34,680 nt of DNA from Bacillus fungorum (GCF_002746455.1 NZ_NWUW01000039.1:1-34680), one strand, 5' to 3'. Counted from the stretch's first letter, positions 23,528 to 32,551 are shown. Made by a program: numbers and translations. The notes: generated by a model from the letters alone, not told the origin.

Positions 23528-25383
23528 TACTTCTTAATGCTTTTTAACCACTTCTCAAAAATTTGTACCATTCCATGTTTTCCAGCTAATTTTTCTTCCC
23601 CTTGTTTCGTTTTATATGGATATAATTGCAAGAACACACCACATCCAGACTCAATTTTTTTACTATGCATATGACTTCCCGGATATACACAAATGACTTC
23701 GTAAATGGCCCTTCGATGATAGACTCGCTTTCCATCCTGTTCTTCTACATATTTTATAGACCAATACTTATACATTTGCTCAGTTGCTTTCGTATTTCCA
23801 ACGTACTGAAAAATATTGTACATTGGGCTATACTTCACTTCAATAATAATAGAAGATTGATATGCATAGTTCTCCTCTTCTTTTACATAACAGTCTAAGC
23901 GAATATCTGGCTTCTTCGTGTCTTCTCCATTATAAAAATTACTTCCTTTACTTAATGCAATAAGAGGATGTGTTTCAATTAAATCATTAAATGCGACATG
24001 TACCTTAATATCATCTCGATGTAACACTACTGTCGTTCCATCTTGTAATCCATCTACATAAAAATGTTCTTGTATTTGTTCACGGATGGAATTTCTAGCC
24101 TCAAAACCAATTTGCTCTAACATGGAAATAACGATAAAAAAAGCGTAATATTCATACACTAAAAATGTTGGTTTATAAACAAATAATAAAGATGGAGATT
24201 GATCTGTAAATTGTGGAAGTAAATCTAAATGCTGTAGTAATTGTTGATGTGGTATCGGTAAATTATGTGAGTTCATGTTACCAGTTTCAGAAACTTCTCT
24301 CCAAAATGGAGAATGCATTAAAGTTTGAAAGTATTGTACACTATCATGTACAAAATGCGCTAATATTTTATATTCTTGTATCTTCATTGAGATTTTTCGT
24401 AAATCTGCCTCTTTTAGTAAATGTATATTTTTATATTTTTGTTTCTCTCTATCAGTCACTGATCCATTCCGTTCAATTGTTTGTATAATCGTTTTTACAG
24501 CTTGAAATTCTTCTGATTTCTTCTTTTTTTCTCTTTCTAATATTTCAATTGTTTGCTGCAAAAAACTTTCCGCTTCAAGTAAATAGAGATAAAATTGCAT
24601 TGCTTTAAATTTAAGAAATGCATTTTCCTTACTATTTTTTTGTTCTATCAATTTACGATTATAATATTTTGCATACGGTTTTCTTTCCGCCACTATAGTT
24701 CCTTTTCTCGTTGCTTTCCGCTCCTTTTCTTCCCATTTATACTCATGTGTAAATTTTAAGCTTGATTCTATTTTCTTAAAAATTTTCTTTATCTTTTTCA
24801 TTTTTTGCGGCAACTTTCTAAGTAGCACTAAATAAGAAGAATCTTCAATATCACTAAGTGCAGAGAAAGTCTTTTTATAATAACCTCTATCTAAAATCAA
24901 CTCATTTAAAATGGCTTTCACATAGTTTTGAATCATTTCAAATTGATCATCAAAAAAATTTTTGGGAACGACTTGAAAAGCGCCATAATACGTTCGATCT
25001 TCTATATTCACTTCAAAATGATATAAACCACAACGCCATGGATAAAAAAATTCTGTTTTACCATGTTCATATATTAATACCTTTTGTTTTTTTTCATTTA
25101 TTTCATACTTTGACTCTTTTATATTTTTCTGTCCCTCATATACTTTATTCCATATAAAAGTAATATTCATTGGCCTTTCATACTGGTAATGCAATCTGAT
25201 TGGTTTTAATTCTTGCACTTTATAAATACATTGAACTAATGCTGTAGTAGATGTACAAAGACGATTTAATAAAATATATTCCCCTTTCGCCTCCGTTCCA
25301 ATGATTAACTTTAATACAAAAGGGAGCGTTTCTTTCGTATCAACGATTTCTGTTTCATATCGCCCTTCATTTTGCATAGCCAT
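23527..25383 (-). CDS. McrC-like DUF2357/PD-(D/E)XK nuclease
   Basis: A 618-residue protein. The N-terminal ~150 residues are beta-rich and unrecognised. A long Lys/Glu-rich helical DUF2357-type middle follows (~150-440). The C-terminal nuclease domain shows KPDIRLDCY (D493) and IIIEVKY (E515-x-K517), the PD-(D/E)XK core, followed by conserved NTKATEQMYKYW. Its start overlaps the end of the AAA+ gene by 17 bases, so the two act together as in McrBC, where the ATPase translocates and the nuclease cuts. The family is annotated only by domain in public genomes as far as I know. Defence against foreign DNA is the likely role. Start ATG 25383 or 25377. Confidence 0.75.
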   Translation of the reverse strand: MAMQNEGRYETEIVDTKETLPFVLKLIIGTEAKGEYILLNRLCTSTTALVQCIYKVQELKPIRLHYQYERPMNITFIWNKVYEGQKNIKESKYEINEKKQKVLIYEHGKTEFFYPWRCGLYHFEVNIEDRTYYGAFQVVPKNFFDDQFEMIQNYVKAILNELILDRGYYKKTFSALSDIEDSSYLVLLRKLPQKMKKIKKIFKKIESSLKFTHEYKWEEKERKATRKGTIVAERKPYAKYYNRKLIEQKNSKENAFLKFKAMQFYLYLLEAESFLQQTIEILEREKKKKSEEFQAVKTIIQTIERNGSVTDREKQKYKNIHLLKEADLRKISMKIQEYKILAHFVHDSVQYFQTLMHSPFWREVSETGNMNSHNLPIPHQQLLQHLDLLPQFTDQSPSLLFVYKPTFLVYEYYAFFIVISMLEQIGFEARNSIREQIQEHFYVDGLQDGTTVVLHRDDIKVHVAFNDLIETHPLIALSKGSNFYNGEDTKKPDIRLDCYVKEEENYAYQSSIIIEVKYSPMYNIFQYVGNTKATEQMYKYWSIKYVEEQDGKRVYHRRAIYEVICVYPGSHMHSKKIESGCGVFLQLYPYKTKQGEEKLAGKHGMVQIFEKWLKSIKK

Positions 25384-27187
25384 ACAACTCCAGTTCTCTA
25401 CGCTTTTCTCTTAAATATGCTAAAGAGTGTTCAAATGTAGATACTCTGTTTGCAAGTGGAGATTGCAAAAGAGGTACTAATGTCGCTCCCCTTTTTACTT
25501 CTTCTGACAGTAAAGACCCAACCATCATTTCCGTTCCTCTTATTTTCGTCAATACACGTTGCTTTATTTGTAAATCAAACCCCTCTTCTCTACTGATCAT
25601 ATAGGAATGATTATTTTGGAACGGTATATTTTGCAAATAAGTAGCTATTGCGTTTGCACATCGAAAAGAAATTCCCTTTGACGTATCGTGTGATGACAAT
25701 ACACCATGTAACTTATCTAATAGCTCTAACTCTTCTTCAGAAAACACCTCAATCATCGCTTTATTCCTGACCCAATTCATGCGAAATTCTCCTGTAGTTA
25801 CTTTCAGAGGTGGTTGTAATACAACTTTCTCTTGTTCCATACACATTTCACAAAACGGAATTTTTTGTAAAGTTATTAAATTCGTCCGATCTAATAATCG
25901 ATCTGAGAGCTCTTTCGTTGTTTCATCAAAATTTACAGTACCGACAAAAATAATATTTTCTCCAATTTCAATTGTTGGTGGAATTAGATTTTCTTTTTCT
26001 TGTACACCTTCATATAAATTTAAAATACGGTTTTGCTTGTCAAGTTGAAGAACAGATAGAAATGGAGTAAACCAATGCTCAATATGTGACATATTCATTT
26101 CATCAAAAACTATGATATACAGCTGATTTTGATTTTCTTTTGCCTTCATTAACGCCCTAACTAATTTTGTTTCACTTTCAATAAAAGTACCATTTGGATG
26201 AAGGTAACCAAGTATATCATGTGGTTCTTGATACGATGGTGAAATCGGAATCCAAACCAATTCTTCTCCATACTGTAACCCAAGTGCTTCGGCATAAGCT
26301 TGCACAAAACGGGATTTCCCAACGCCCGGTATACCACCAAGAATCGTCAATATATCTGTTTTCACACTTATATGAAAATTATAAATGTCCGTTTCATCCA
26401 AATATAGCCCTTTATTATGCACAAAACTTTTTACATACTGTAAAAATACGGATTCACGCTCATCCCATTCCCATTCATCCTTTTGCACTTTTATTTCCTC
26501 TATTTCAACATGCTTACCTTCTTCAGTCATTCGCTTTTTTAATTGCTCATACATTTGATTGCTTACAAAATACAATTGATGTTCTACCGCTATTTCTACA
26601 TGCTTCATCCAGTCATTAAAGTCTATATACTTACATTCCCGCTGCTGTTCAAAATATGCGATTGAACTAATTGATGATGACTTTAAAGATATATTTCCAT
26701 ATAACCTTCCATCGTGCCACAATAATTCGGGAGGCTCAAAGTCTTTCGGATATTTTGGCATTAGAAATGATAAATAACCATTTCCAAGTTTTCTTTCTAA
26801 AGACTTTCCTTTTTTGTAATCAGAAACTTTAGGTACTGGAATCATTTTATAGCTGTTTGCTATTTCTCGCGGTTCTTCTGCACAAATTAACTCCACGTAT
26901 ATATGTCCTCTCTCGTAATAGAGACGAAACATAACCAATTGCTTTTCTAATTTTCTTTTCTTTAATTCCAAAAAGACTTTTTCATTCTTTTTATTGCTAC
27001 ATAAACCTTCAAATACGTATGGTTCATTTTTTAATTGCTCTTGTAACGTGAATGGTATTGGAGATAGGCATTGTACAAAGAAATTCTCTCCATTCTTCTC
27101 TCCCACTGCTTTTGTAAATTTTCCGATAAACCTCATATAGTACATTCGTTTTATAAAACTTGGCTGAAGAGCTTTATGTAATTTCAC
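25367..27187 (-). CDS. McrB-like AAA+ ATPase
   Basis: About 606 residues. The first ~280 are unlike known McrB DNA-binding domains (no EVE, DUF3578 or SRA pattern seen). The AAA+ module shows Walker A GGIPGVGKS (~287-295), Walker B IIVFDEMN (~361-368), sensor 1 in GTVNFDE (~419-425) and the SDRLLDR arginine finger. DEMN and the GTVNxD step are typical of McrB-type (MoxR-clade) GTPase/ATPases, though nucleotide choice cannot be read. Translation probably begins at GTG 27187 or 27196, both behind GAAGGTGA. First gene of a two-gene operon with the nuclease; an inverted repeat precedes it. The specificity N-terminus is new to me. Confidence 0.75.
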   Translation of the reverse strand: MKLHKALQPSFIKRMYYMRFIGKFTKAVGEKNGENFFVQCLSPIPFTLQEQLKNEPYVFEGLCSNKKNEKVFLELKKRKLEKQLVMFRLYYERGHIYVELICAEEPREIANSYKMIPVPKVSDYKKGKSLERKLGNGYLSFLMPKYPKDFEPPELLWHDGRLYGNISLKSSSISSIAYFEQQRECKYIDFNDWMKHVEIAVEHQLYFVSNQMYEQLKKRMTEEGKHVEIEEIKVQKDEWEWDERESVFLQYVKSFVHNKGLYLDETDIYNFHISVKTDILTILGGIPGVGKSRFVQAYAEALGLQYGEELVWIPISPSYQEPHDILGYLHPNGTFIESETKLVRALMKAKENQNQLYIIVFDEMNMSHIEHWFTPFLSVLQLDKQNRILNLYEGVQEKENLIPPTIEIGENIIFVGTVNFDETTKELSDRLLDRTNLITLQKIPFCEMCMEQEKVVLQPPLKVTTGEFRMNWVRNKAMIEVFSEEELELLDKLHGVLSSHDTSKGISFRCANAIATYLQNIPFQNNHSYMISREEGFDLQIKQRVLTKIRGTEMMVGSLLSEEVKRGATLVPLLQSPLANRVSTFEHSLAYLREKRRELELYGYAK

Positions 27188-27203
27188 CTTCGTCACCTTC
27201 TTT

Positions 27204-27229
27204 TTTCATACTATTCTTAGTGTATGAAA
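27204..27229. promoter_or_regulatory. Inverted repeat in the McrBC-like operon leader
   Basis: TTTCATAC and GTATGAAA, perfect 8-base arms with a 10-base centre, directly before the ATPase gene's ribosome binding site. Operator or leader hairpin. Confidence 0.4.
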
Positions 27230-27252
27230 GAAACGAAAAACTAGAAACAAAA

Positions 27253-27275
27253 AACCTGACGTTATCCGCCAGGTT
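27253..27275 (-). terminator. Terminator of the 86-residue gene
   Basis: AACCTG and CAGGTT are inverted around 11 bases. The minus strand continues T6. It separates this gene from the McrBC-like operon. Confidence 0.7.
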
Positions 27276-27292
27276 CAAAATGAAAACGTATA

Positions 27293-27553
27293 TTAATGAG
27301 ATGGAAATGCTTTTTTCTCTTGTAAAATGGCATTATGAGCAATTTTCATTTTAGCAAGTACATATCGTAATCGATCTTCAGCATTTTCATCTGTATTTTG
27401 CTGTAATTCTGCCAAATTCTCTACAGCACTCGCTAAATTTTCAATCACTCCTCGCAGTTCAGGATGATGATTAAAAAAAGATTCTTGCACTAATACTTTC
27501 CTTACTTCACTAGCTAACTCTACAATTCTGGTCAATTGTTCTTTTTCTTCCAT
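27293..27553 (-). CDS. Small helical protein, unknown
   Basis: An 86-residue, all-helical, acidic cytosolic protein (EEKEQLTRIVELASEVRKVL, then ENLASAVENLAELQQ and LRYVLAKMKIAHNAILQEKKAF), with heptad-like spacing of Leu/Val/Ala that suggests a helical hairpin or coiled coil. ATG 27553 is chosen because AGGAGGG lies 6 bases before it and abuts the ATG at 27559. Own terminator, so probably independent of the McrBC-like operon downstream. I do not recognise a family. Confidence 0.65.
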   Translation of the reverse strand: MEEKEQLTRIVELASEVRKVLVQESFFNHHPELRGVIENLASAVENLAELQQNTDENAEDRLRYVLAKMKIAHNAILQEKKAFPSH

Positions 27554-27601
27554 TTTCATCCCTCCTGAATATATTATGTATTAAATATTCTCTAGCCAAA
27601 G

Positions 27602-27632
27602 AAAAAAGCCCTTTAAATGAAAAGGACTTTTA
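27602..27632 (-). terminator. Terminator of the amino-acid antiporter gene
   Basis: AAAAG-CCTTT and AAAGG-CTTTT are inverted (one mismatch) around the loop, with T6 on the minus strand. It overlaps the stop. Confidence 0.65.
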
Positions 27633-29057
27633 CATTTTTATATTTCCAGTCAATAACATATAAAGAGATGTGACAGCTGCTACTACAATTGCCCACATTA
27701 CATATCTCTCTATACCAGTAAAACAACGATTCCCTTTTTCTTTTCTTGCATACACGTAAACAATGATTCCGATTCCATATACAATTGAAACGAGCAATAA
27801 ATTCTTCAAACCAGCTGCATAAATAAGCCATACAGAGTAAATAGAAGCAATTAAAGCTAGCGAACCGTTTTTTACTTTCGCATCTTTTAGTTCATTTGTA
27901 ATGACTAATTTGAATTGGAATAACGCTGATAATAAATATGGTACTAAAATTGACGTTGACGCTATGAAATACATAATTTGATATGTTGATTCTGAAAACA
28001 GAACGATTATAAATATAATTTGGGCAACGCCATTTGAGATCCATAATGCCATATGTGGCGTTTGTTTTTTATTTGTTTTCGTAAAGACTTTTGGAAACAC
28101 ACCATCTTTTCCTGCTACGTGGGAGATTTCAGAAACAAGTAAAAACCAACCTATTAATGTACCTACAAGTGAAGCAACTAATCCGATATTAATCGCAACT
28201 GCGCCCCATGTCCCAACAACATGCTCTAATACATGTCCCATTGACGGAGTTTCTAAAACAGAAAGCTCTCCTCTTGTCATCGCTCCCATTGACAGGACAG
28301 AAATTAAAATATAAATAGACATTACTAAAATAAGTCCTAATACTGTCGCTTTACCGACATCTCGACTATTTTTTGCTCTTCCAGATAATACTACCGCTCC
28401 TTCAACCCCAATGAAAACCCAAAGAGTTACAAGCATTGTATTTTTCACTTGACCAAGTATAGAGGAAACTGAAATAGTTCCTTCTCCCCAAAAATCATGT
28501 GTAAATGTATCCCAGCGAAATGCTGTTACCATTACAACAATAAATAATACAATCGGAACTAATTTCCCGATTGTTGCAATCACATTCATAATTGACGCTT
28601 CACGAATTCCAAATAAAATTAGAAAATGAAGTGTCCATAATAAAAGTGATGCTCCAACGATAGACGCAACATTATTTCCGCCTTTAAAAATGGGGAAGAA
28701 ATAACCTAATGTACTAAACAGTAACATGATTGTTGCAACGTTTCCTAAAATTCCTGCTAGCCAGTATCCCCAAGCGCTGTTAAATCCAATATATTCACCA
28801 AAACCAGCACGTGCATAACTATAAATTCCGCCCTCAAGCTCCGGTTTTTGTCTTGCTAACGTTTGATACACGAGCGCGAGTGGAATCATTCCCATCGCTG
28901 TAATACACCAGCCAATTATTATAGAGCCGCTATTTGCTCCTACTGCTAAATCATGCGGTAAACTAAAAACACCGCCACCAACCATTGTTCCGACTACTAA
29001 TGCAATTAACGGAAAAAACCCTAACTTCTTTTCTATTTGTACCACCCCATCTGTCAT
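27630..29057 (-). CDS. Basic amino acid/polyamine antiporter (ArcD/YvsH type)
   Basis: A 475-residue polytopic membrane protein with 12-13 helices. The N-terminal GTMVGGGVFSLPHDLA substrate loop, LARQKPELEGGIYSYARAGFGEYIGF and the WVFIGVEGAVVLSGRAK helix are characteristic of the APA family's arginine:ornithine/lysine antiporter branch. It exchanges cationic amino acids. Arginine/ornithine is the usual annotation, and lysine is possible. No arc genes are adjacent, and the kam cluster is 13 kb away, so context does not settle the substrate. The ribosome binding site before ATG 29057 is weak. Confidence 0.8.
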   Translation of the reverse strand: MTDGVVQIEKKLGFFPLIALVVGTMVGGGVFSLPHDLAVGANSGSIIIGWCITAMGMIPLALVYQTLARQKPELEGGIYSYARAGFGEYIGFNSAWGYWLAGILGNVATIMLLFSTLGYFFPIFKGGNNVASIVGASLLLWTLHFLILFGIREASIMNVIATIGKLVPIVLFIVVMVTAFRWDTFTHDFWGEGTISVSSILGQVKNTMLVTLWVFIGVEGAVVLSGRAKNSRDVGKATVLGLILVMSIYILISVLSMGAMTRGELSVLETPSMGHVLEHVVGTWGAVAINIGLVASLVGTLIGWFLLVSEISHVAGKDGVFPKVFTKTNKKQTPHMALWISNGVAQIIFIIVLFSESTYQIMYFIASTSILVPYLLSALFQFKLVITNELKDAKVKNGSLALIASIYSVWLIYAAGLKNLLLVSIVYGIGIIVYVYARKEKGNRCFTGIERYVMWAIVVAAVTSLYMLLTGNIKM

Positions 29058-29209
29058 TCTAGGTGTTATGTTCGTTCAACTATTAAAGTCACCTTTTTCT
29101 CTAATAGACGTTTCTCTTATATTTTTTCAGGAAAACATTACTTATTCTAAAAGAAAATGAAGAAAAATGGAATACTTTTTTGAAAAAATGTATAAGTATG
29201 CACAAAAAA

Positions 29210-29233
29210 ACCGTTCATTTTGTAATGAACGGT
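29210..29233 (-). terminator. Terminator of the ABC importer operon
   Basis: ACCGTTCATT and AATGAACGGT, perfect 10-base arms with a 4-base loop, then T7 on the minus strand. Confidence 0.85.
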
Positions 29234-29270
29234 CATTTCATACATATAAATTTGTATATTTCTTGTAAAA

Positions 29271-30782
29271 TTAACGAAGTAAATTCTCTTTTTGTAAAAA
29301 TTGTTTCGCAACTTCTTCACTACTTTGTCCATTCACATTTACTTCATAATTCATTTTTCGCATTTCTTCATCTGTAATCTTCCCAGATAATTTATTTAAT
29401 ACTTTTTCAAGTTCAGGATATTTCTGTAATGTCTCTTTTCTTAATAATGGTGCACCTTGATATGGTGGGAATAACCCTTTATCATCTTTTAGTACTTTAA
29501 GTCTGTACTGCTCCAACTCACTATCTGTTGAATATGCATCGATTACGTTAACATCCCCTGATTGAATTGCACTATAACGTAGTTTCGGTTCCATCGTTTT
29601 CACATTTGAAAACTTATAGTTATATAATTTTTGCATTCCTTTATAACCGTCTTCACGATCAACAAATTCTAATGTGAATCCTACTTTCGCATCCTGTGCA
29701 ATTTTTCCTAAATCAGAAATTGTATTTATATTATTTTGAGCTGCTATTTTTTTCGGCATAGCTAATGCATATGTATTGTTATACTCCATCGGCTTCAACA
29801 TGGCTATATTAAATTTCTTTTCCATTCCTATCCGAGCTTGTTCATATACTTCATCACGATTTGTACTTTTCGGTTCTTCCTTCACGAAAGTAGATAAAGC
29901 TGTTCCTGAAAACTCTGGGTATATATCTACTTCTCCTGATTTTAACGCTTCAAATACAAACGCTGTTTTTCCAAGACCTGGTTTTAATTCTACATGTAAA
30001 TCGGTATCTTGTTCAATAAGCTGCTTATACATTTGAATTAAAATTTCAGGTTCTGATCCAAGTTTGCCCGCAATAACAATATCTTTCTTTTGTGTATTCC
30101 AAAGAAATGGAGCGGCGACCATTACAAGAGTGATGCATATCGTCAATATAACACGCTTAGAAGAGCGTTTTGGTTGTTCAAGTATGCGAAGTACTACATC
30201 AAAGAATAAAGCGAGTAACGCGGCTGGTACGGCCCCTAAAATGATAAGCGTATGATCATTCCGATCGATACCAAGTAATATGAGTTTACCGAGCCCACCA
30301 GCACCTATAAGAGCTGCTAATGTCGCTGTTCCAACAATTAATACCATCGCCGTACGAATACCGGCCATAATAATTGGTAATGCAAGAGGAAGCTCTACCT
30401 TCCACAGTCTTCTCCAGCTATTCATCCCCATAGCTCTCGCTGCTTCAATTAAAGATTCATCTAACTCCCGTATTCCTGTATATGTGTTTCGCAAAATAGG
30501 TAATAGTGCATACACAACTAATGCGATAATAGCGGGAAGTTTTCCGATTCCTACTAACGGAATTAAAAGTCCGAGCAACGCAAGTGATGGGACCGTCTGC
30601 ATAACTGCAGAAGTTCCTATTATAAACTCAGCCATTCTTTCTTTTCTCGTTAATAAAATGCCAAGCGGTACCGCAATAATTACTGCAAAAAATAATGAAA
30701 TAAGCGATATTTGTAAATGCTCACTTAATGCACTTAACAATTCTATTTTTCGTTCTTGAAACGTTTGAATAAAATCAATCAC
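29271..30782 (-). CDS. ABC importer permease fused to substrate-binding domain
   Basis: A 503-residue fusion. Residues ~1-210 form an OpuC-type permease with about six helices and the EAA loop (ESLIEAARAMGMNSWRRLWKVELPLALP). After one linking helix (~211-230), residues ~235-503 form a type-F binding domain displayed outside the membrane (IAGKLGSEPEILIQMYKQLI, DIYPEFSGT, YQGAPLLRKETL). Known relatives import glycine betaine, choline or carnitine. One branch with this exact fusion and ending (EgtU) imports ergothioneine. The aromatic cage cannot be checked by eye, so the substrate is open. It starts 3 bases after the ATPase gene. Confidence 0.85.
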   Translation of the reverse strand: MIDFIQTFQERKIELLSALSEHLQISLISLFFAVIIAVPLGILLTRKERMAEFIIGTSAVMQTVPSLALLGLLIPLVGIGKLPAIIALVVYALLPILRNTYTGIRELDESLIEAARAMGMNSWRRLWKVELPLALPIIMAGIRTAMVLIVGTATLAALIGAGGLGKLILLGIDRNDHTLIILGAVPAALLALFFDVVLRILEQPKRSSKRVILTICITLVMVAAPFLWNTQKKDIVIAGKLGSEPEILIQMYKQLIEQDTDLHVELKPGLGKTAFVFEALKSGEVDIYPEFSGTALSTFVKEEPKSTNRDEVYEQARIGMEKKFNIAMLKPMEYNNTYALAMPKKIAAQNNINTISDLGKIAQDAKVGFTLEFVDREDGYKGMQKLYNYKFSNVKTMEPKLRYSAIQSGDVNVIDAYSTDSELEQYRLKVLKDDKGLFPPYQGAPLLRKETLQKYPELEKVLNKLSGKITDEEMRKMNYEVNVNGQSSEEVAKQFLQKENLLR

Positions 30783-30785
30783 TGT

Positions 30786-31733
30786 TTAGCCTCTCTCCTT
30801 CATTTGTTCAACTATGTAATTGACAATATGACGACTTGTTAATGCTCCAACATATTGACCATTTTCTTCAACCGGCACTGACTCTTCAGCTAGTAAGCGA
30901 ATAAGTGCTTCTTGTAAAGGAGAATGCAAAGATAAAGCCGTCCCTTCAACTCGTGTGCGATCGTCTAGCGGCATTACATCTCCTATATTCATGCCCTCAT
31001 ACCAAGGTCGTCCACGATTTCCAATGAACTCCTCTACAAATTCATTTTTTGGATTATTTATAATTCCTTCTGGTGTATCTAATTGAACAACTTTTCCTTC
31101 TTTCATAATACAAATACGATCTCCAAGTGATAATGCTTCTCGCATATCATGGGTTACGAACACGATTGTCTTTTGAATCTTTTTTTGCAATTGTACGATA
31201 TCTTTCTGAAGCTGCTCCCTACTTAACGGATCTAGCGCACTAAATGGTTCGTCCATAAGAACGATTTTCGGGTTTGCGGCCAATGCCCGTACGACACCAA
31301 CGCGCTGCTTTTGTCCCCCTGACAATTCATCAGGCATCCGATCGCGATATACGTCTGGATCTAGCCCAACCATCCGTAACAATTCATCGACACGCGCTTT
31401 TATTTCCTCTTTGCTCCACTTTCTCATTTCAGGAACAACTGCAATATTTTCAGCTATTGTCATATGCGGAAACAAAGCGATTTGCTGCAACACGTATCCT
31501 ATATTCCAACGCAATTCGTTTATATTATATTGTTGAATATTTTTTCCATCGATTAAAATCGATCCTTCAGTCGTTTCAATTAAACGATTAATCATCTTCA
31601 TTGTCGTTGTTTTCCCGCAACCACTCGGACCAATAAGGACAAAAAACTCTCCCTTTTTAATTTCTAAATGCAATGAATCCACTGCTTTCGTGCCATCTTC
31701 ATACGCTTTTGACACATGATTAAATTGAATCAC
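30786..31733 (-). CDS. ABC importer ATPase (OpuCA/EgtV type)
   Basis: A 315-residue ATPase with Walker A GPSGCGKTT, Q loop YVLQQIALFPHMT, signature LSGGQKQRVG, Walker B IVLMDEPFSALD and the switch His in VFVTHDM. The last ~70 residues form a single CBS-like module (VMPLDDRTRVEG...ALTSRHIVNYIVEQM), typical of osmoprotectant transporters, where it senses ionic strength or nucleotides. The start is GTG 31733 with AAAGGAG 8 bases upstream; the longer frame to 31787 is not supported. Forms an operon with the fused permease. Confidence 0.85.
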   Translation of the reverse strand: MIQFNHVSKAYEDGTKAVDSLHLEIKKGEFFVLIGPSGCGKTTTMKMINRLIETTEGSILIDGKNIQQYNINELRWNIGYVLQQIALFPHMTIAENIAVVPEMRKWSKEEIKARVDELLRMVGLDPDVYRDRMPDELSGGQKQRVGVVRALAANPKIVLMDEPFSALDPLSREQLQKDIVQLQKKIQKTIVFVTHDMREALSLGDRICIMKEGKVVQLDTPEGIINNPKNEFVEEFIGNRGRPWYEGMNIGDVMPLDDRTRVEGTALSLHSPLQEALIRLLAEESVPVEENGQYVGALTSRHIVNYIVEQMKERG

Positions 31734-31817
31734 AAATACAACTCCTTTAATGTTGTTTCCTTTATTTTGATGGAAGATGAAATTCATTTCAAATGATACG
31801 CATTATTCCACAAAAAA

Positions 31818-31837
31818 AGAGCTCCCATTTGAGCTCT
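31818..31837 (-). terminator. Terminator of the DUF218 gene
   Basis: AGAGCTC and GAGCTCT, perfect arms with a 6-base loop and T7 on the minus strand. The stem overlaps the stop codon. Confidence 0.85.
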
Positions 31838-32393
31838 AACGGTCGAACAATATTGTTTTCATTATTGCAGCATATTCACGTACATACATTTTCCTCTTAG
31901 AACGCATTGGTGTTTCAGCAGCTAGCGCCTCCATCTTCATGCCTAAACGCTTTGCAATTATTTTCGTTCTATATAAATGATACGTATTACTCACAACTAC
32001 CGCATGTTTCACATCATACAAATCCATACTAAACTTTACATTCTCATACGTATTTGTAGATTGATCTTCTATTAAAATACGACTCTCATCTATACCACGC
32101 GCCATTAAATAATTTCTCATACTATGAGCTTCCGGTATATCTTCATCTTCCCCTTGACCACCTGAAACAATTACTTTCGCTTCAGGATGGGAAACTAAAT
32201 ATTCCAACGCTACATCCAAACGGTTTTGAAGAGATAAAGACGGTCTATCTCCAAATAACTTTGCGCCTAATATAAGAACGTATGGAGAGTGATTACTCAA
32301 TTTTTCATGAGCAACATTTTTCATTCGAAACGTCATATAAAGAATGTATAGTGGTGGTAATAATAAGATTATAAGCAAGATCCATTTGTTCAT
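31836..32393 (-). CDS. YdcF/SanA family protein (DUF218)
   Basis: A 185-residue protein with one N-terminal membrane helix (WILLIILLLPPLYILYMTF) and a DUF218 domain: VLILGAKLFGDRPSLSLQNRLD, VIVSGGQGEDEDIPEA (GGxG), ILIEDQSTNTYEN and VVVSNTYHLYRT. The family is linked to envelope integrity and high-molecular-weight peptidoglycan or lipid-carrier metabolism in other bacteria. Its biochemistry is unsettled. GGAGTG lies 11 bases before the ATG, and the predicted IStron end is only about 22 bases upstream, so the gene's own promoter is separated from it by a 1.9-kb element. Confidence 0.8.
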   Translation of the reverse strand: MNKWILLIILLLPPLYILYMTFRMKNVAHEKLSNHSPYVLILGAKLFGDRPSLSLQNRLDVALEYLVSHPEAKVIVSGGQGEDEDIPEAHSMRNYLMARGIDESRILIEDQSTNTYENVKFSMDLYDVKHAVVVSNTYHLYRTKIIAKRLGMKMEALAAETPMRSKRKMYVREYAAIMKTILFDR

Positions 32394-32415
32394 AAATAAG
32401 TTTGCACTCCGATAC

Positions 32416-32436
32416 GATAAACTTAACTAAATCTAT
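32416..32436 (-). repeat. 3' strand of a 21-bp long-range helix
   Basis: Complementary over all 21 positions (19 Watson-Crick, 2 G-U) to 33873-33893 on the same transcript. Pairing would loop out tnpB and bring the element's 3' end to the intron core. Confidence 0.7.
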
Positions 32437-32551
32437 ACAATTCAATCAAATTTACACGAGTTAGTGCTTCATCGTGTTCTCGCAACCCCGAAGGGACGAG
32501 GGGTATAACACTCCACACGAGGCAGTATCGTTACCTCCTATTATCAAGCAT
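32416..32551 (-). ncRNA. Omega-RNA-like 3' end of the tnpB element
   Basis: Directly after the tnpB stop, nested stems are visible: CGTGT/ACACG (32473-32477 with 32515-32519) enclosing ACCCC/GGGGT (32485-32489 with 32500-32504). TnpB proteins use an RNA that overlaps the end of their gene and reaches the element's right end. The next ~16 bases outside act as guide. The 5' limit, probably inside tnpB, is not visible. Confidence 0.5.

Noticed and set aside
26194..26619. 141-codon plus-strand ORF inside the AAA+ gene
   Set aside because: Antisense of the ATPase core, with no ribosome binding site or recognisable protein pattern.
30280..30759. 159-codon plus-strand ORF
   Set aside because: Antisense to the permease domain of the ABC importer; its composition mirrors the complementary codons.
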